From Amoebophrya sp. AT5.2 (Eukaryota > Sar > Dinophyceae > Syndiniales > Amoebophryaceae), in the NCBI GenBank assembly GCA_005223375.1, contig RXOD01005037.1, positions 1-16,307 of the forward strand: a DNA stretch of 16,307 nt, given 5' to 3'. The position numbers were made by a program, and so were the translations under genes. The number at the start of each line of letters is the position of its first letter. Position 1 is the first letter of the stretch. Shown here piece after piece: positions 1-10,009 of this stretch. The notes under the pieces are model-generated. The model did not search any database. It was not told where the DNA came from and saw nothing but the letters and a program-made list of their open reading frames with translations.

Positions 1-982
1 GTTCCCCCAGTAACCGTATTTAGACTCAGTAGCTACTTATTTATTTATTTAGTTATTCTCTAATTTTCGTGCTTCCGCGTCGTGTGTTCAGTTGCGGTTC
101 TTCGTCTTCGTGGGATCAAACAAATCATAAAATGCCTCGTCGAAAAGAAAAGAAATACGGTTAGTTAGCTGCAGGAGCTCTGACCTTCTTACAAATCTAT
201 AATGATAATTAGTTGCATTAGAAGCGAACGCGAAGGATGACACAACGAACTACCATTTTCTTCAATGTTGCACCGTTGAGAACAAAGAACCTTGCTGAAG
301 ATGAAGCTCCTTGCTTGTTATTTGCATACTCACGCCCACCAGAGCAAATTGAATACATGTCTCGGCGAAGAAATATCACTCCGGCGGGGCAGAAGCAGAG
401 CTTTGAATTTGATGTCAGACTTTGTCATGTTGTAAACAAAGATACACGACTTCGTCGATCTGAGCGGATGATCCCGTCGATCATTTGCTGACGCCATCAC
501 AATTGAATCTTCGTTCGTTTTGATTCCGACCATGAGAAGAAATTTCGATTTCGTTTTGGACAAGTGAGTCTTTTCCGTTTCGTTGGTGGTGACGCTGACG
601 AGGGCTTTCGATCCGGGGATGAGTGCTAGGCTCGCTGAAGGAGTAGGAGGTAAGGGTCGCGTTAAGAGTCCTCCTTGCGTTCTCGCATTGACTTCGAGAG
701 CACGGGGGAATTGGGAACAACAACAATCTGCTAACTGAGCAGTTACTGTTGCAGCCAAGTACTGAAAGTGAAACTACTCATCGCCACAAAAATTGTTCGC
801 AGTACTATTCATTGACAGACAAGAACGACGACAACCCCCCCCACGACCGTAGCCGTACGACTTGTTAAGTACAACAACGTAGTACTGCGGTACTCTTACC
901 GTCGTTCCACATTTGCAGCACCGGGCAGTAGGAAGTGAGTACAGCGTCGATCGGGAAATAAAGTACAGAAGCGTGGTCCAAA
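1..982. other. Intergenic / leader region without a supportable gene
   Basis: I see no recognisable gene here. Positions 37-53 hold a short TTAT-type microsatellite in AT-rich sequence, which could be the 3' UTR of a gene lying outside the window. An 84-codon open frame at 237-491 and a 142-codon frame on the other strand (758-330) overlap each other and resemble no family I know. The last ~80 bases are probably the 5' UTR of the CFAP77-like gene, which begins in a good initiation context (CAAAATGG) at 983. Confidence 0.6.
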
Positions 983-2833
983 ATGGCTGCGAAGAAGGAG
1001 GACTACAACTACCTCGACGTGGTCGCTGAGAAGAGCAGAAACACGCTGCTGCTCCGCGACCAGATCGGGAAGGCGAAACCGACTATCTATGACATCCCCT
1101 CGGAACTCACGTTTGGCGTCGCACCCGAACCCGATCACGAGGGGGCGAAAGACATCGTCAATGTCTGGAAACCACACGTACTATTTTGACTTTCTCGGCA
1201 GGGGAAGAGCCGTGGCTATAGGCTCGAGGGACGACCGACGACGAGATCATTTTTGTGCTCCGTCCGATACTGGCTCTGTTTTCGGCATCGTACGCAGGAG
1301 CTCTATTCATTGGTCTTTGTCATACAACAACTTTTTCTCACAAGACTTTCTCGGGTAACTCAAACTGGTTTAATTATAGATACAAAAATTTCTGTAAAAA
1401 CAGATGCCCTCAGTGGTGGACACGGAGAACCGAGTAAACTACCTGAAGTGGAACCGGTTCACGGCCGCGCAGAAAGCCGTCCGACATCCATCCGTCAAGA
1501 AGCTCAAAGCACTCATCGGAGAGGCGGACGCAGAGGGTATTCTTTTTTTAGTACTTATTCAATCGTCGTCTAGCTCTAGAGAGCGTTCACGATATGTATT
1601 GGTATATCTGTTTCCAGTTGCGCGACTGAATTGATTCTGTTTTCGCGGGGTCCCAGTGGATTAGGATTCGAAAAATGCGCAAGGCAAGGAATAAAACCAT
1701 TACCTATCAATCTACTATATGTATAAATTAATATTCTCCCCACCTCCACCACACCAGATGAGAAGGCGAACACCCTCTCCGACCTCGACTTGGGATACGA
1801 CAGCAGGGCGAGGAGGGAAGAAAAAATCATGAAGTGGAAGCTGGCCCAGCGAAGAGTAAACACCATGGGGCAGGCGGATAAGGAAAAGGTCTACCACCAA
1901 TACGCGAAGAAGGACAAGACATCCTACACGAAAATGGAAATCCAGGCAGCAAAAGGTACGCAAAAAACGCAGCGCCTTCATCTTGATGTGCTTCACTCTC
2001 ACATTTTATAAAACCTAATGTATGTTTATAAGTGATGATCGCGATAGCGACTCTACCGCGAGTTCGAACCGAAATGAACTTACGAAACCGATATCGACAG
2101 CCTCGGCGTCCGCGTACAGAAACAAGTCGGTGCCCGCGGACTCAAGCATAACGCACGGCAAGCGAAAAAGCGAGCGACCACCAACGCCGATGGAGATGGT
2201 ACGCATAATCTGCTCATGGTTAATTTATCATTTATCATCATAGAGTCGTTAGTAGACGCCATCCCTTCACGCACTGCAGATGCACTGACTCTGACAACTC
2301 TGACCGTCTCTCTTCAGAATGAACGCCTGACAGTCTTAAATCTTCTTCTTCAGGTGCTGGGTATGGAGTTCGCGAAAATCGGAGCCCGGGAGAGCAGAGA
2401 GCGATTTGAGGGCTACCAGCAGGCCAAGAAGGACGCATCGGCGGTGAAACACTCGGGGCCGACGAAGTACCACGCTTCGGCGACTTTTTTTCATTTTTCC
2501 TAGGCTCGATTTTGTCTTTGTGTTTTTCGTTAAACATGTGCACTCAACATACTTTCTTACGTACATTCATAGCACGTGCACAAACTGAGATCACAGGACT
2601 CTTTGGGTCCTCGTCCATGTTGGATCTTCCTCCTACGGCTCTCTACTCTACATCAACTCAGGGCTTCCCTGGGTCACGCGACCGGCGCGCTGAACGCGCG
2701 GAGGTCGGAGGATGTGAAATCCGAGTGGGTCCTCAGCCGGTTCAGGAAAGTGAAACCGACAATGAACATGGCAGAGTACTTGCGCGCGGCCCCGAAGCCC
2801 AACCAAATCGACAAAAGCAAGGACTACATCTAG
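983..2833 (+). CDS. CFAP77: CFAP77-like ciliary doublet-microtubule protein, six exons
   Basis: Proposed exons: 983-1177, 1404-1536, 1758-1955, 2101-2198, 2354-2466 and 2662-2833. All five introns (145-226 bp) are GT-AG and the frame stays open, giving 302 aa ending at a TAG. Residues 18-65 fit the start of the CFAP77/DUF4483 family as I know it: an LLLRDQIGKAK block, then YDIP, then LTFG, an EGAKDIVNVW segment and KPH. A later PPTPMEMVLGMEF stretch (around residues 208-220) may match the family's second conserved block. Known members bind inside or beside axonemal doublet microtubules near the B-tubule seam, so a motile cilium is implied. The rest is Lys/Arg-rich, as is common in microtubule-inner proteins. 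The intron 3 acceptor (CGACAG before 2101) was chosen because it is the GT-AG option that keeps the phase. Family assignment is from remembered patterns and is moderate; that this is a coding gene is much surer. Confidence 0.58.
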
Positions 2834-4064
2834 AAGGTGGCGATGGATTTGCATTTGGATTATGTTCTTGGCCCCGGCGCGAAAAACAAGTCTGATGAAT
2901 GAGAATGTGCGATGTAGTCAGACGGTAGCACCACGCAAACACCGATTACAGGTCGAAGAACTCTCTTTCAATCCCAATCCGATTCCCCTATTCGCACCGA
3001 ATTTGAATCGCACTGCTTTCATTTTGTCTATGATGTAGCCAATAAATGTTGACGCAGCTGGCGATCCTCGCCGGTCCTTATGAAAGTTCCGAAAGTGACT
3101 CCATTACCATTCCCCTCTGATGTCGCGCTTAAGGTTGATGCTGCAGGTGAAATCGATACAGCGAATTTTGAACAAAGTACACACGACGATCGATCCACGA
3201 AGACCTATTCTAATGTGCGTTTTAGATTTAGTGTGAGTGTTAGAACCAAATTTACCTACTTACACTACTGACACGACAGCATGGTGGAGTGGTCTTGCTC
3301 TGCCTCTGGCTCTCCGCCGTAAAACGAATTCTACACTTTCGGACTTGATGTTTGTTGTACCACAAAAAGGAGGAAACGAAGCTTGATTTTTCCTCAGTTG
3401 GAGTCGGATCAAAATTAAAAAAAAAACGGCGCCGCCGACGTACCTGAACGCGCCACCGAAGTTAGTATTGTCCGCGCCACCGAGACCGACGTAACTGAAC
3501 GTGTTCTGCGTAGCTAGCCTCCGCCCGAGTTCTGCAACTCATACTCACGTCGCCGGAAGCTATTTGTTTCTTTTGTTTCTGAAGTAATACTGTTGAGTGA
3601 GAAGGAGCTGCGGTCTCCCTAGGGGCTGTAGTAGGTGTAGTTTCGTCGCCGTAAGTGGTCGGCTGAGAAACTCTGATCCCGCGCCCGATCCGGGGAAATG
3701 GCCGAAACCGTGACAAGAAAAAGGCCAACGTGGTCGACTATTCGAGAGAAGAGGGCCTTTTGAGCCAATTATGTCTAACCTCCGGTCTCTATGCTGTCCG
3801 CAAAGTCCAAAGCCTTACTCGAGGAACCATGTGGATAGGCATTGGGATAGGCGCTCCACCCACCCTTACCCTTACAACATGACTAAATTTGAATAGCGAC
3901 TGTGGGATGGGTTTGGCTCCTACACATGATCACGTGCCCGGCTTCGGCTTACTTTTTCACTATCTTTGTGCCTTTCTAGTCGACCAGGACTACCAGCAGA
4001 GCGCTTTCATTCTGGCGGGGCGCACTGCCACTCCTGCTTGCACCCCACTATAGCTACACATCAG
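2834..4064. other. Intergenic region between the CFAP77-like gene and GCAT
   Basis: No gene is supportable in this stretch of about 1.2 kb. It contains an A-run at 3415-3426, a small nested repeat (3435-3501), and AAGG/CCTT-rich patches. Open frames at 3080-3271 (+) and 3728-3462 (-) are short and unlike any family I know. The final ~100 bases read in frame into GCAT from position 3966 but contain no ATG, so they are taken as 5' UTR or leader. Confidence 0.6.
3435..3501. repeat. Small nested imperfect repeat (A-B-B-A order)
   Basis: A 16-nt motif CCGACGTACCTGAACG (3435-3450) recurs with one change at 3486-3501 (CCGACGTAACTGAACG). Between them CGCGCCACCGA occurs twice, at 3449-3459 and 3473-3483. 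All copies are in direct orientation. Function is unknown; it may simply be a decayed local duplication. Confidence 0.6.
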
Positions 4065-5693
4065 ATGTTCGTCCCAGCCGGCCGCGCCAGTGGTCGCGCG
4101 GCCCTCGGGCGTCGCACCGCCCAAGCCACCGAGAGACGCGGCGCCGAAGCACGTCTTGCTGCAACTGAAGGCGGAAGTAAATTGAAAAGCCATCGTTTGG
4201 TGCCCGCTTGCTCCCCCTGCTCCACCTCGTCACGTTTTTTCTCTACGAGCAAGCTGGCCGAGGTGTGCAACGCCACCATCAACGAGATGCAGACCAAGGG
4301 CACTTTCAAGCAGGAGCGTGTGATTTCGTCCATGCAGGCCGCGGAAATCACAGTCCTCACCGAGGACGAAGCAGGATCTTCAAAGAAGAAGGAGAAAGCG
4401 GTGCTGAACTTCTGCGCGAACAACTACCTGGGGTTGTGCGACAACCGGGAGATCATGGAGGCCGCGAAGAAGGCTATCGACGAGTTTGGGTACGGCATGA
4501 GCAGTGTGCGCTTCATTTGCGGCACGCAAACGCTGCACAAGCAGCTGGAGGAAAAGCTCGCCAGCTTCCACGGCCAGGAGGACTGCATTCTGTTTCCGAG
4601 CGGGTTCGACGCGAACGCAGGTTTCTTCGAGGCGATTCTTGGCCCGGAGGACGCGATCATCAGCGATTCCCTGAACCACGCGTCCATCATCGACGGGGTT
4701 CGCCTCTGCAAGGCCATGCGGTACCGGTACGACCACCTCGACCTGAAGAACTTACGCACCCGACTGGAGGAGGCCTCGGCGAAGGGCGCGCGGCTGAAAG
4801 TGGTGGTCACCGACGGCGTTTTCTCGATGGACGGCGACGTGGCGCCGCTGAGGGAAATCCGAAAGGTGATCGACGACTTCCCGGACACCTACCTGTACGT
4901 GGACGACTGCCACGCCACGGGCTTCCTGGGGACGTCCGGGAAGGGCACGCCCGAGCTGATGGACACGAAAGTGGACTTCCTGTCCACGACCCTCGGAAAG
5001 GCGCTGGGCGGCGCCACTGGCGGGTACATCGTGTCGTCGAAGGAAGTGGTGACCGTACTGCGCAACAAGGCGCGGACCTACCTGTTCACAAACACCATCG
5101 CGCCGGTGGTGGCGGGAGCCTCGCTGAAAGTGATGGACATCCTCGAGGGGTCGGACGCGCTGAGAACGCAACTGCGGGAGAACACGCACTACGTGCGGGA
5201 ACGCTTCACAGAGGCGGGACTCACGGTTTTGGGCCATCAGGACTGCCCGATCGTGCCGGTGTACCTCGGGGACGCGCTGGTACGATTTCGTCGTTCGTTG
5301 ACGGAGCTTCACCAGCGTGTTTGGCATCTTCTTCAATTAATTCGAACCTTCCACCCTCCTCAATGAAGCGAAGGCAATACAACTTTTTTTTTATCGAATG
5401 GATGCATAAAGTGTCGCAAGGAGTTTTTGCCTTTGCGCGCATATTCATATAAATTTCGACTTCGTGTTCGTGGTCAGGTCGCTCAAGAGATGTCTCGCAG
5501 CTTGCTCGAGCGCGGTATTCTGGCCATTGCGTTTTCTTACCCGGTCGTTCCTGAAAACGCAGCGCGAATCCGGTTTCAGATCTCGGCCGCGCACACCCCG
5601 GAGCAGCTTCAAAAGCTTGTTGCAGCGGTCGTCGGAGCGTCCAAGGAGGTGCAATCCAAATCTAGCTCTTCCGCAACACCGGCTTCTGATTGA
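4065..5693 (+). CDS. GCAT: Glycine C-acetyltransferase (2-amino-3-ketobutyrate CoA ligase), mitochondrial, two exons
   Basis: PLP enzyme of the alpha-oxoamine synthase family. It cleaves 2-amino-3-ketobutyrate with CoA to glycine and acetyl-CoA, the second step of threonine breakdown. Exons 4065-5279 and 5478-5693 join in phase 0 across a 198-bp GT-AG intron, giving 476 aa. The catalytic part aligns closely with E. coli Kbl from about residue 65: FCANNYLGL, SVRFICGTQ, NHASIIDGVRLCK (H205), TDGVFSMDG, VDDCHATGF (D280, D281, H283) and the PLP lysine in TTLGKALGG (K312). Exon 2 supplies the C-terminal FSYPVVPENAARIRFQISAAHTPEQ block. ATG 4065 is the first in-frame ATG. The first ~60 residues are Arg/Ala/Ser-rich with almost no acids up to residue 22 and contain RFFSTS (57-62), a typical mitochondrial presequence cleavage pattern, so a mitochondrial location is inferred. 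If the intron is retained, the frame runs to a stop at 5366 and loses the C-terminal block. Confidence 0.95.
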
Positions 5694-6499
5694 TTCTGAA
5701 ACAACCGCGAAGGCAGAAACAGCGATGAAGATCGATGTATAAGACAATTCTTCCAGCTGACGCTCCAATGAGTACCAGCTTCAAAAATTCAAGACTGTGT
5801 AAACAAAAGTTTTATCATAAATCGTGTGCCATTGACAATTCGATTTGCGAGAAATTGAATTCGAACCGAAGGTAAGCAAGCAGAACAACTGGCTCTCATC
5901 TTATTATCGTGACCGAAATCTTAATCTTCGAGTCCAGAAAGCGGAGTCGCCTGCTAATAAAGCGTTCGCAGGAAAAAACGAAAAGGAGTAACGTGTGGGA
6001 CGGCTTTACACAGACACCAGCCGCCCGAGAAGGGTGATCGCGTCGGAGAAGGACGCTCGCCGCGCCCCCCGTCTAGTCCAAGGTCTGTGATGAGGATTCG
6101 GTTTTCTTTTATTTTTTTAATCTGCTCTGTGCTGTCCTTTTTTTCTGTTGATGGTTCGGTCTCTGAGAAGGGTAATAAATACTCATGTCGGAGCTGTTCT
6201 TGTGACCCGGGGATGCATTGACGAGTCACTGTGATTCGAGTGTAGACAGCTACAGCCGTTTGAAGAATTTCTCTCACGCCCAGAAGTTTCGAGCTATGCC
6301 TTCCCTTCGGGTCGTTGGAAAAAAGTTGTTGACCCTGCAAATACAACATTTTCATCAGTGACTGCATTCAGCGCGACGAAAGTAGAAGAGAAGTAGTTCA
6401 GCTAGTTTTCGATTTCGTTTTCGGCTTTTGCGGCCCTGTACTACTGTAGCTGTAGCTCCTACTGGTCCGTACAGCTACAGACTACAGGAGAAGACAGAG
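5694..6499. other. Intergenic region and leader of the acyltransferase gene
   Basis: No gene is supportable. A 137-codon frame on the minus strand (6367-5954) starts with ATG but resembles nothing I know and is not favoured. A T-rich patch lies at 6101-6155. The end of the region carries a perfect hairpin, listed separately. Confidence 0.55.
6444..6480 (+). promoter_or_regulatory. Perfect 11-bp hairpin just upstream of the acyltransferase start codon
   Basis: CTGTAGCTGTA (6444-6454) is the exact reverse complement of TACAGCTACAG (6470-6480), with a 15-nt loop. The stem ends 19 nt before ATG 6500, so if transcription starts upstream it folds in the 5' UTR close to the initiation site. The structure is seen directly; a role in translation or RNA stability is inference. 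Confidence 0.5.
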
Positions 6500-7894
6500 A
6501 TGGCCGTCGGCGTCGCGGCGGAGGCTTCCGCGGACTCCACGAAGCAAATCGACCTCCACGAGAATGAGGCGTGGGCCTACATGTACCTCGATGGCGTGAC
6601 CACCGTCACCTTTTTCGAGGGCGATATACCTGTCCAACACATCAAGGACAAACTCGTCCAAATCGTCCAAGCCTCTCCCTGGGTTGCCGGCACCCTCGCC
6701 CCATCCAAGGGAAGACCCGGCGAGAGCAAGAAGGGCAAACCGCAATTGTTTTTCGAGGATCCTGCCCCGACGGAAGAAAAGATTTTAGAAAGCTTGTTCC
6801 AGGAAGTGACAATGAACATCTCCCCCACCATGGAGTACGAACAATTGATCGAAACGATGAAGAAGGATGTGTCTAAACCCCACATTATCGGCGGGTGGAA
6901 ATTGATGGACAAGAAACTCCCCTACACGAAACTCACCATCGCGAAGAATCCGAACGGCGGGTTGAAAAGCTGGGCGCTGATTTTCTCCGTTTCGCATGCC
7001 GTTGCGGATGGCTACACGTACTACAAACTGCTGTCCATGTTCAACAGCGGTGTGGAGGTGATGTCGTTCGAGCCCACGCGGAAATCCGAGTTTATTCCGG
7101 CGATGAAAAAAGCAGTTGGGGAAGCTGAGTACAACACAGTGATGGGTGCGCCGTCGTTGATCGTCAACTACTTGAGCAATATGGCGTTTGGGAATGCTCC
7201 GAGAGTGCGAGCTTATTATGTCGACAACAAAAAGATCGAAGCCGCGAAAAAGGAGGCGAAGGGGAAGGAAGTAGATTTTGTGTCGACGAACGACATTTTA
7301 ACCGCCTGGTGGGGGCGGCTGACCAAAGCGCGGTTGTTAGAAATGGCGGTGAACTTTCGCGGTAGGATGAAATCGAATCCGGATTTGAAGGAAACTGATG
7401 CGGGAAATTACGAGGGATGCATTTTGTTTTCCACCGACGACTGCAAAGACCCGGCGATGATTAGAAAAGCGCTTTCGCGGAAGGACGGGAGGTGTTTTTC
7501 AGTGCTGGATCCCCCGAAACCTCTCCCCGGTTGCTGGGGCACCATGCGCTGCCGCTATCGGGTAATTTCGAACTGGGCGAGTTTCTTCACGGAGTTGAAT
7601 TTTGGGGGTAGTGCTAATTGTAAGCAGAAGCTGCACATCCCCTACCAGGACCCGAAGGAGATTCCGACGGAACTGTGCTTGATTTTTCGGCCGACGAAGG
7701 ATACTTTGGGGATGTACATGGTGACGCGGAAGTTAAAAGACAAGGAGTTTAAGGAAGGGGCGAACGGAGCGGAGCCGATTTTGGGAGATCCGATCATGTC
7801 TGGGGCTCCGGAGGAGGAGACGAATCCGCTCCTAGCAGGAGGGATTATAGGGGCAATCGTCGAAACGGGAATGGAAGAATTGACGATGGGGTGA
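6500..7894 (+). CDS. HxxxD-motif CoA-dependent acyltransferase (BAHD-like), intronless
   Basis: A single open frame of 464 aa. The defining feature is FSVSHAVADGYTYYKL, the HxxxDG active-site motif of the chloramphenicol acetyltransferase-like superfamily (BAHD, carnitine and wax-ester synthase relatives). The predicted catalytic base is H166, with D170 structural. A second block, FTELNFGG (NFGG at 367-370), lies where BAHD enzymes carry DFGWG and looks like a degenerate version of it. Length (BAHD ~430-460 aa) and two-motif spacing (~200 residues) also fit. No signal peptide or obvious membrane segment is visible, although the C-terminal GGIIGAIV stretch is mildly hydrophobic. The acyl donor and acceptor cannot be predicted. 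ATG 6500 is the first in-frame ATG (GACAGAGATGG); the frame extends upstream only to a non-ATG codon at 6428. Superfamily assignment is fairly sure, the subfamily is not. Confidence 0.72.
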   Translation: MAVGVAAEASADSTKQIDLHENEAWAYMYLDGVTTVTFFEGDIPVQHIKDKLVQIVQASPWVAGTLAPSKGRPGESKKGKPQLFFEDPAPTEEKILESLFQEVTMNISPTMEYEQLIETMKKDVSKPHIIGGWKLMDKKLPYTKLTIAKNPNGGLKSWALIFSVSHAVADGYTYYKLLSMFNSGVEVMSFEPTRKSEFIPAMKKAVGEAEYNTVMGAPSLIVNYLSNMAFGNAPRVRAYYVDNKKIEAAKKEAKGKEVDFVSTNDILTAWWGRLTKARLLEMAVNFRGRMKSNPDLKETDAGNYEGCILFSTDDCKDPAMIRKALSRKDGRCFSVLDPPKPLPGCWGTMRCRYRVISNWASFFTELNFGGSANCKQKLHIPYQDPKEIPTELCLIFRPTKDTLGMYMVTRKLKDKEFKEGANGAEPILGDPIMSGAPEEETNPLLAGGIIGAIVETGMEELTMG

Positions 7895-8761
7895 AATGGG
7901 AGTTCGAAGTTGTTTCACTCCGAAAAGCGAATGGGAGGTCGAGGTGTGGATTGTTTTTGGGTAGTTGGAGGGACGTGGGAGTCGAGTTGTAGTTGTATAG
8001 TACCGAACATTTCTCAAGTGGAGGTGTGTAGTGGATTGATTTGAGATCTTTGTGTGCAGCGTCGTGTCGCACGTAGTAATACATAGTGGACACGCTCACC
8101 CTCACGCTAGTCGTTCAGCGCTGTGCTGCTGAAAAAGCAAAGCTGGGGACACGCAGCTCCCTTCTCTTTTACTTTGTTACGCACCGGACAGCCTTCCGCA
8201 CACTGTAGGCATGCGTCAGTCGATCTGGTGTTCCTGCTTGCGTCTTTTACGAGATCCATTGAGTTTGATCATTCATACGTTTCACATGCAACGCTTTTGT
8301 GTCGACACCGAGACGCTTTCAGCTTGCTTGTAGACGAACGACTTACAGATACAGCAAATGTCTTGAACGAAGACCGTCGAGCTCTTGTTGCAGCTCACGA
8401 TGCTCACAATCTGCTTTTTTCGATCAGTTTCGTGACCGTGGGGTACCGTTTCTCGCCTGTTCAATTTCTTTGCACGTAGACGGTGATGACACGTCTTCAA
8501 GGGGGGGCATGAGGATGGGGCACTTTATCATGCTGCATGAGCGTCGTACTGTGGATTCTACTCCTTTGTCTTTCTGCGTCACTTTCGCCCTCGGGTTGGG
8601 GATGGGGATGGCATACTGGAGCTCGACGAGATGGAATGTCATCTGATCACGCATCAAAAGCGTACTTTCCATGGCGATGGCCACAGCGGTGAACTCTTTT
8701 CAGCGGGTATCTCTACTTCGTTGAATTTACGCTTTCTCACTCTTCGAGGAGCTTTGCACAA
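7895..8761. other. Intergenic region between the acyltransferase and the J-like gene
   Basis: No supportable gene in this ~870 bp. Frames at 8123-8479 and 8299-8646 are open by chance as far as I can tell: they begin with non-ATG codons or are rich in Cys/Arg/Ser without any family pattern. A GGGGATGGGGATGG stretch (8597-8610) is the only simple-sequence feature. Confidence 0.55.
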
Positions 8762-10009
8762 ATGCCGAATCAAGCCCCGGATTCTTACCGCAACCTCTTT
8801 CTGAAGCAGATTGAGGTAGCGATCGAGAAAACAGCGTCCCTTAACTCGCTTGCTGAACTACTACGAGCGGCCACTCCGGACTTCACGCTCGAGAGTGCGC
8901 AGAATCCAGCAAAGCGCGAGAAGGCGCTCAAGACGCTGAAACTTCGCTTACATCCGGACAAGCACAACAACGACAAGACGGCAACGCAACTCTTTCAGAA
9001 GTTGGAAAAATTCATCGCGGAGGCGGTCCGGAAGGGGACAGAACGAGTCGGAAACAAGAGGGAGCGGGACCGGGGCAATGTGCGCGCCACCACCGACAAG
9101 AAGTTTCAGGCAGAAGCCAACTGGCTTTCCTTCGATCTCCTCCACGCGAACAACCTGACCGTTGACGACCCTGACAAAATTACAACGGTGAACTGCGCGA
9201 ATTTGCGCGCCCAAATCGTGCACGGGCGCGCAATCCCCTCGGATCAGCTCTTCTCGCGAAAATATCCTTTCGGTGCTGCAATCGAGACCATTCAAAACGC
9301 CTCCGCCGCCGAAATCAAGACCGAGCTGCTGCGCGGGGGCCCAGTCGTCAGCAAGAGCTTCGCGCCAGGAACGGCTTTTATGAAGCAGCACAAAAGTGAT
9401 TTTTCGAAGGCGGTGCGGCGCAGCTATGATGAGGGAGACGCTATGCCTGTGGTGATAGTTGGGTGGGCGCAAGCAGCATTTGGGGAAGCATGGCTGGTGC
9501 AGAAAATTAGAAGCGACAAAGAGAAGGAGGAGCACCCTCTGTCGGGGAAGGAGAAGCTGGATGATCAAGTGGTTGAGGTGGGTTTCCATCAGTTCAACAT
9601 CGAAGAGGAAATCGAGTTCATCAAAACCGAGGAACTGCAAGACAAGGAGTGGCAGTGGGAACCCTATTTGGAGCTGCCGAAGAAGCACTTCCCGCAAGCA
9701 CCCGGCTGTAAGGCGCAGATGAACACAACATGTCCGCATTTTCTGCACAGGTTGTGGTCCGCTATCGCAGACTCGAATTCATCGGACCAAACAGCAGGAT
9801 TAGTGCGCATGGCAAACGAATACAAGGTCATGGAGCTTCACGAGAAGGGAAAGCGCAGCGCCAGTCGCCCTGCTCGGTTAATGGAGATGACGTACAAAAA
9901 GGACACGAAGGAGTGGGTCGTTTTGTTCGAGTTTTTGTCGCTGGATCCCAAACAACGTTCCAAACCGTGGTCCTACGCGTTTCGCACACCCTGGTACACG
10001 AACACGTGA
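8762..10009 (+). CDS. J-domain-like protein with a C-terminal pseudo-papain module
   Basis: Intronless, 415 aa, starting at the first ATG (8762). Residues ~15-90 contain LKLRLHPDKHNN with HPD at 64-66. HPD is the signature tripeptide that lets J-domain co-chaperones stimulate Hsp70, and the helices around it are Lys/Ala/Leu-rich as expected. Residues ~170-290 follow the order of the right-hand half of a C1 (papain) peptidase. The blocks are YPFGA, an EIKTELLRGGPVV block (family: I...GPV), then VVIVGWAQ (family: HAVLIVGWG), then EAWLVQKI (family: YWIVKNSWG), then VEVGFHQFNIEEEIE (family: RxxRGxNxCGIEEE). The catalytic His position appears as Met (AMPVVIVGW) and the catalytic Asn is not kept. 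No GSCGSCW-type Cys half is visible, so it should not be a protease. The last ~120 residues are unassigned. The J-like call is fair; the papain relation is inference by eye. Confidence 0.6.
   Translation: MPNQAPDSYRNLFLKQIEVAIEKTASLNSLAELLRAATPDFTLESAQNPAKREKALKTLKLRLHPDKHNNDKTATQLFQKLEKFIAEAVRKGTERVGNKRERDRGNVRATTDKKFQAEANWLSFDLLHANNLTVDDPDKITTVNCANLRAQIVHGRAIPSDQLFSRKYPFGAAIETIQNASAAEIKTELLRGGPVVSKSFAPGTAFMKQHKSDFSKAVRRSYDEGDAMPVVIVGWAQAAFGEAWLVQKIRSDKEKEEHPLSGKEKLDDQVVEVGFHQFNIEEEIEFIKTEELQDKEWQWEPYLELPKKHFPQAPGCKAQMNTTCPHFLHRLWSAIADSNSSDQTAGLVRMANEYKVMELHEKGKRSASRPARLMEMTYKKDTKEWVVLFEFLSLDPKQRSKPWSYAFRTPWYTNT

Noticed and set aside
237..491. 84-codon ATG-initiated open frame upstream of the CFAP77-like gene
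   Set aside because: No family resemblance, no supporting exon structure, and a longer frame on the opposite strand overlaps it; frames of this size are expected by chance.
976..986. 11-base match (reverse strand) to the dinoflagellate spliced-leader sequence, AGCCATTTTGG
   Set aside because: It overlaps the CFAP77-like start codon in the wrong orientation for a leader relic, and a match of this length to part of a 22-nt query is not rare enough in 16 kb. A 9-base match near 3758 is rejected for the same reason.
2041..2075. GTTCGAACC resembling a tRNA T-loop
   Set aside because: The flanking bases do not form a T stem and no acceptor or anticodon arm is found.
2022..2100. Upstream extension of CFAP77-like exon 4 (frame open from 2022)
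   Set aside because: Using the AG at 2031-2032 breaks the reading phase with exon 3, whereas the acceptor at 2099-2100 keeps both GT-AG borders and the frame. A non-canonical GT-AA intron would be needed to include it.
5954..6367. 137-codon minus-strand frame starting with ATG
   Set aside because: No recognisable motif, mixed low-information composition, opposite orientation to every real gene, and it overlaps the likely leader of the acyltransferase.
8123..8646. Overlapping open frames of 115-118 codons downstream of the acyltransferase
   Set aside because: The first starts at a CTG codon, both overlap in different frames, and neither resembles a known protein.
8948..9748. Long minus-strand frame (266 codons) opposite the J-like gene
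   Set aside because: It is a shadow of the real coding frame: Leu/His/Arg-rich composition typical of antisense translation and no motif.
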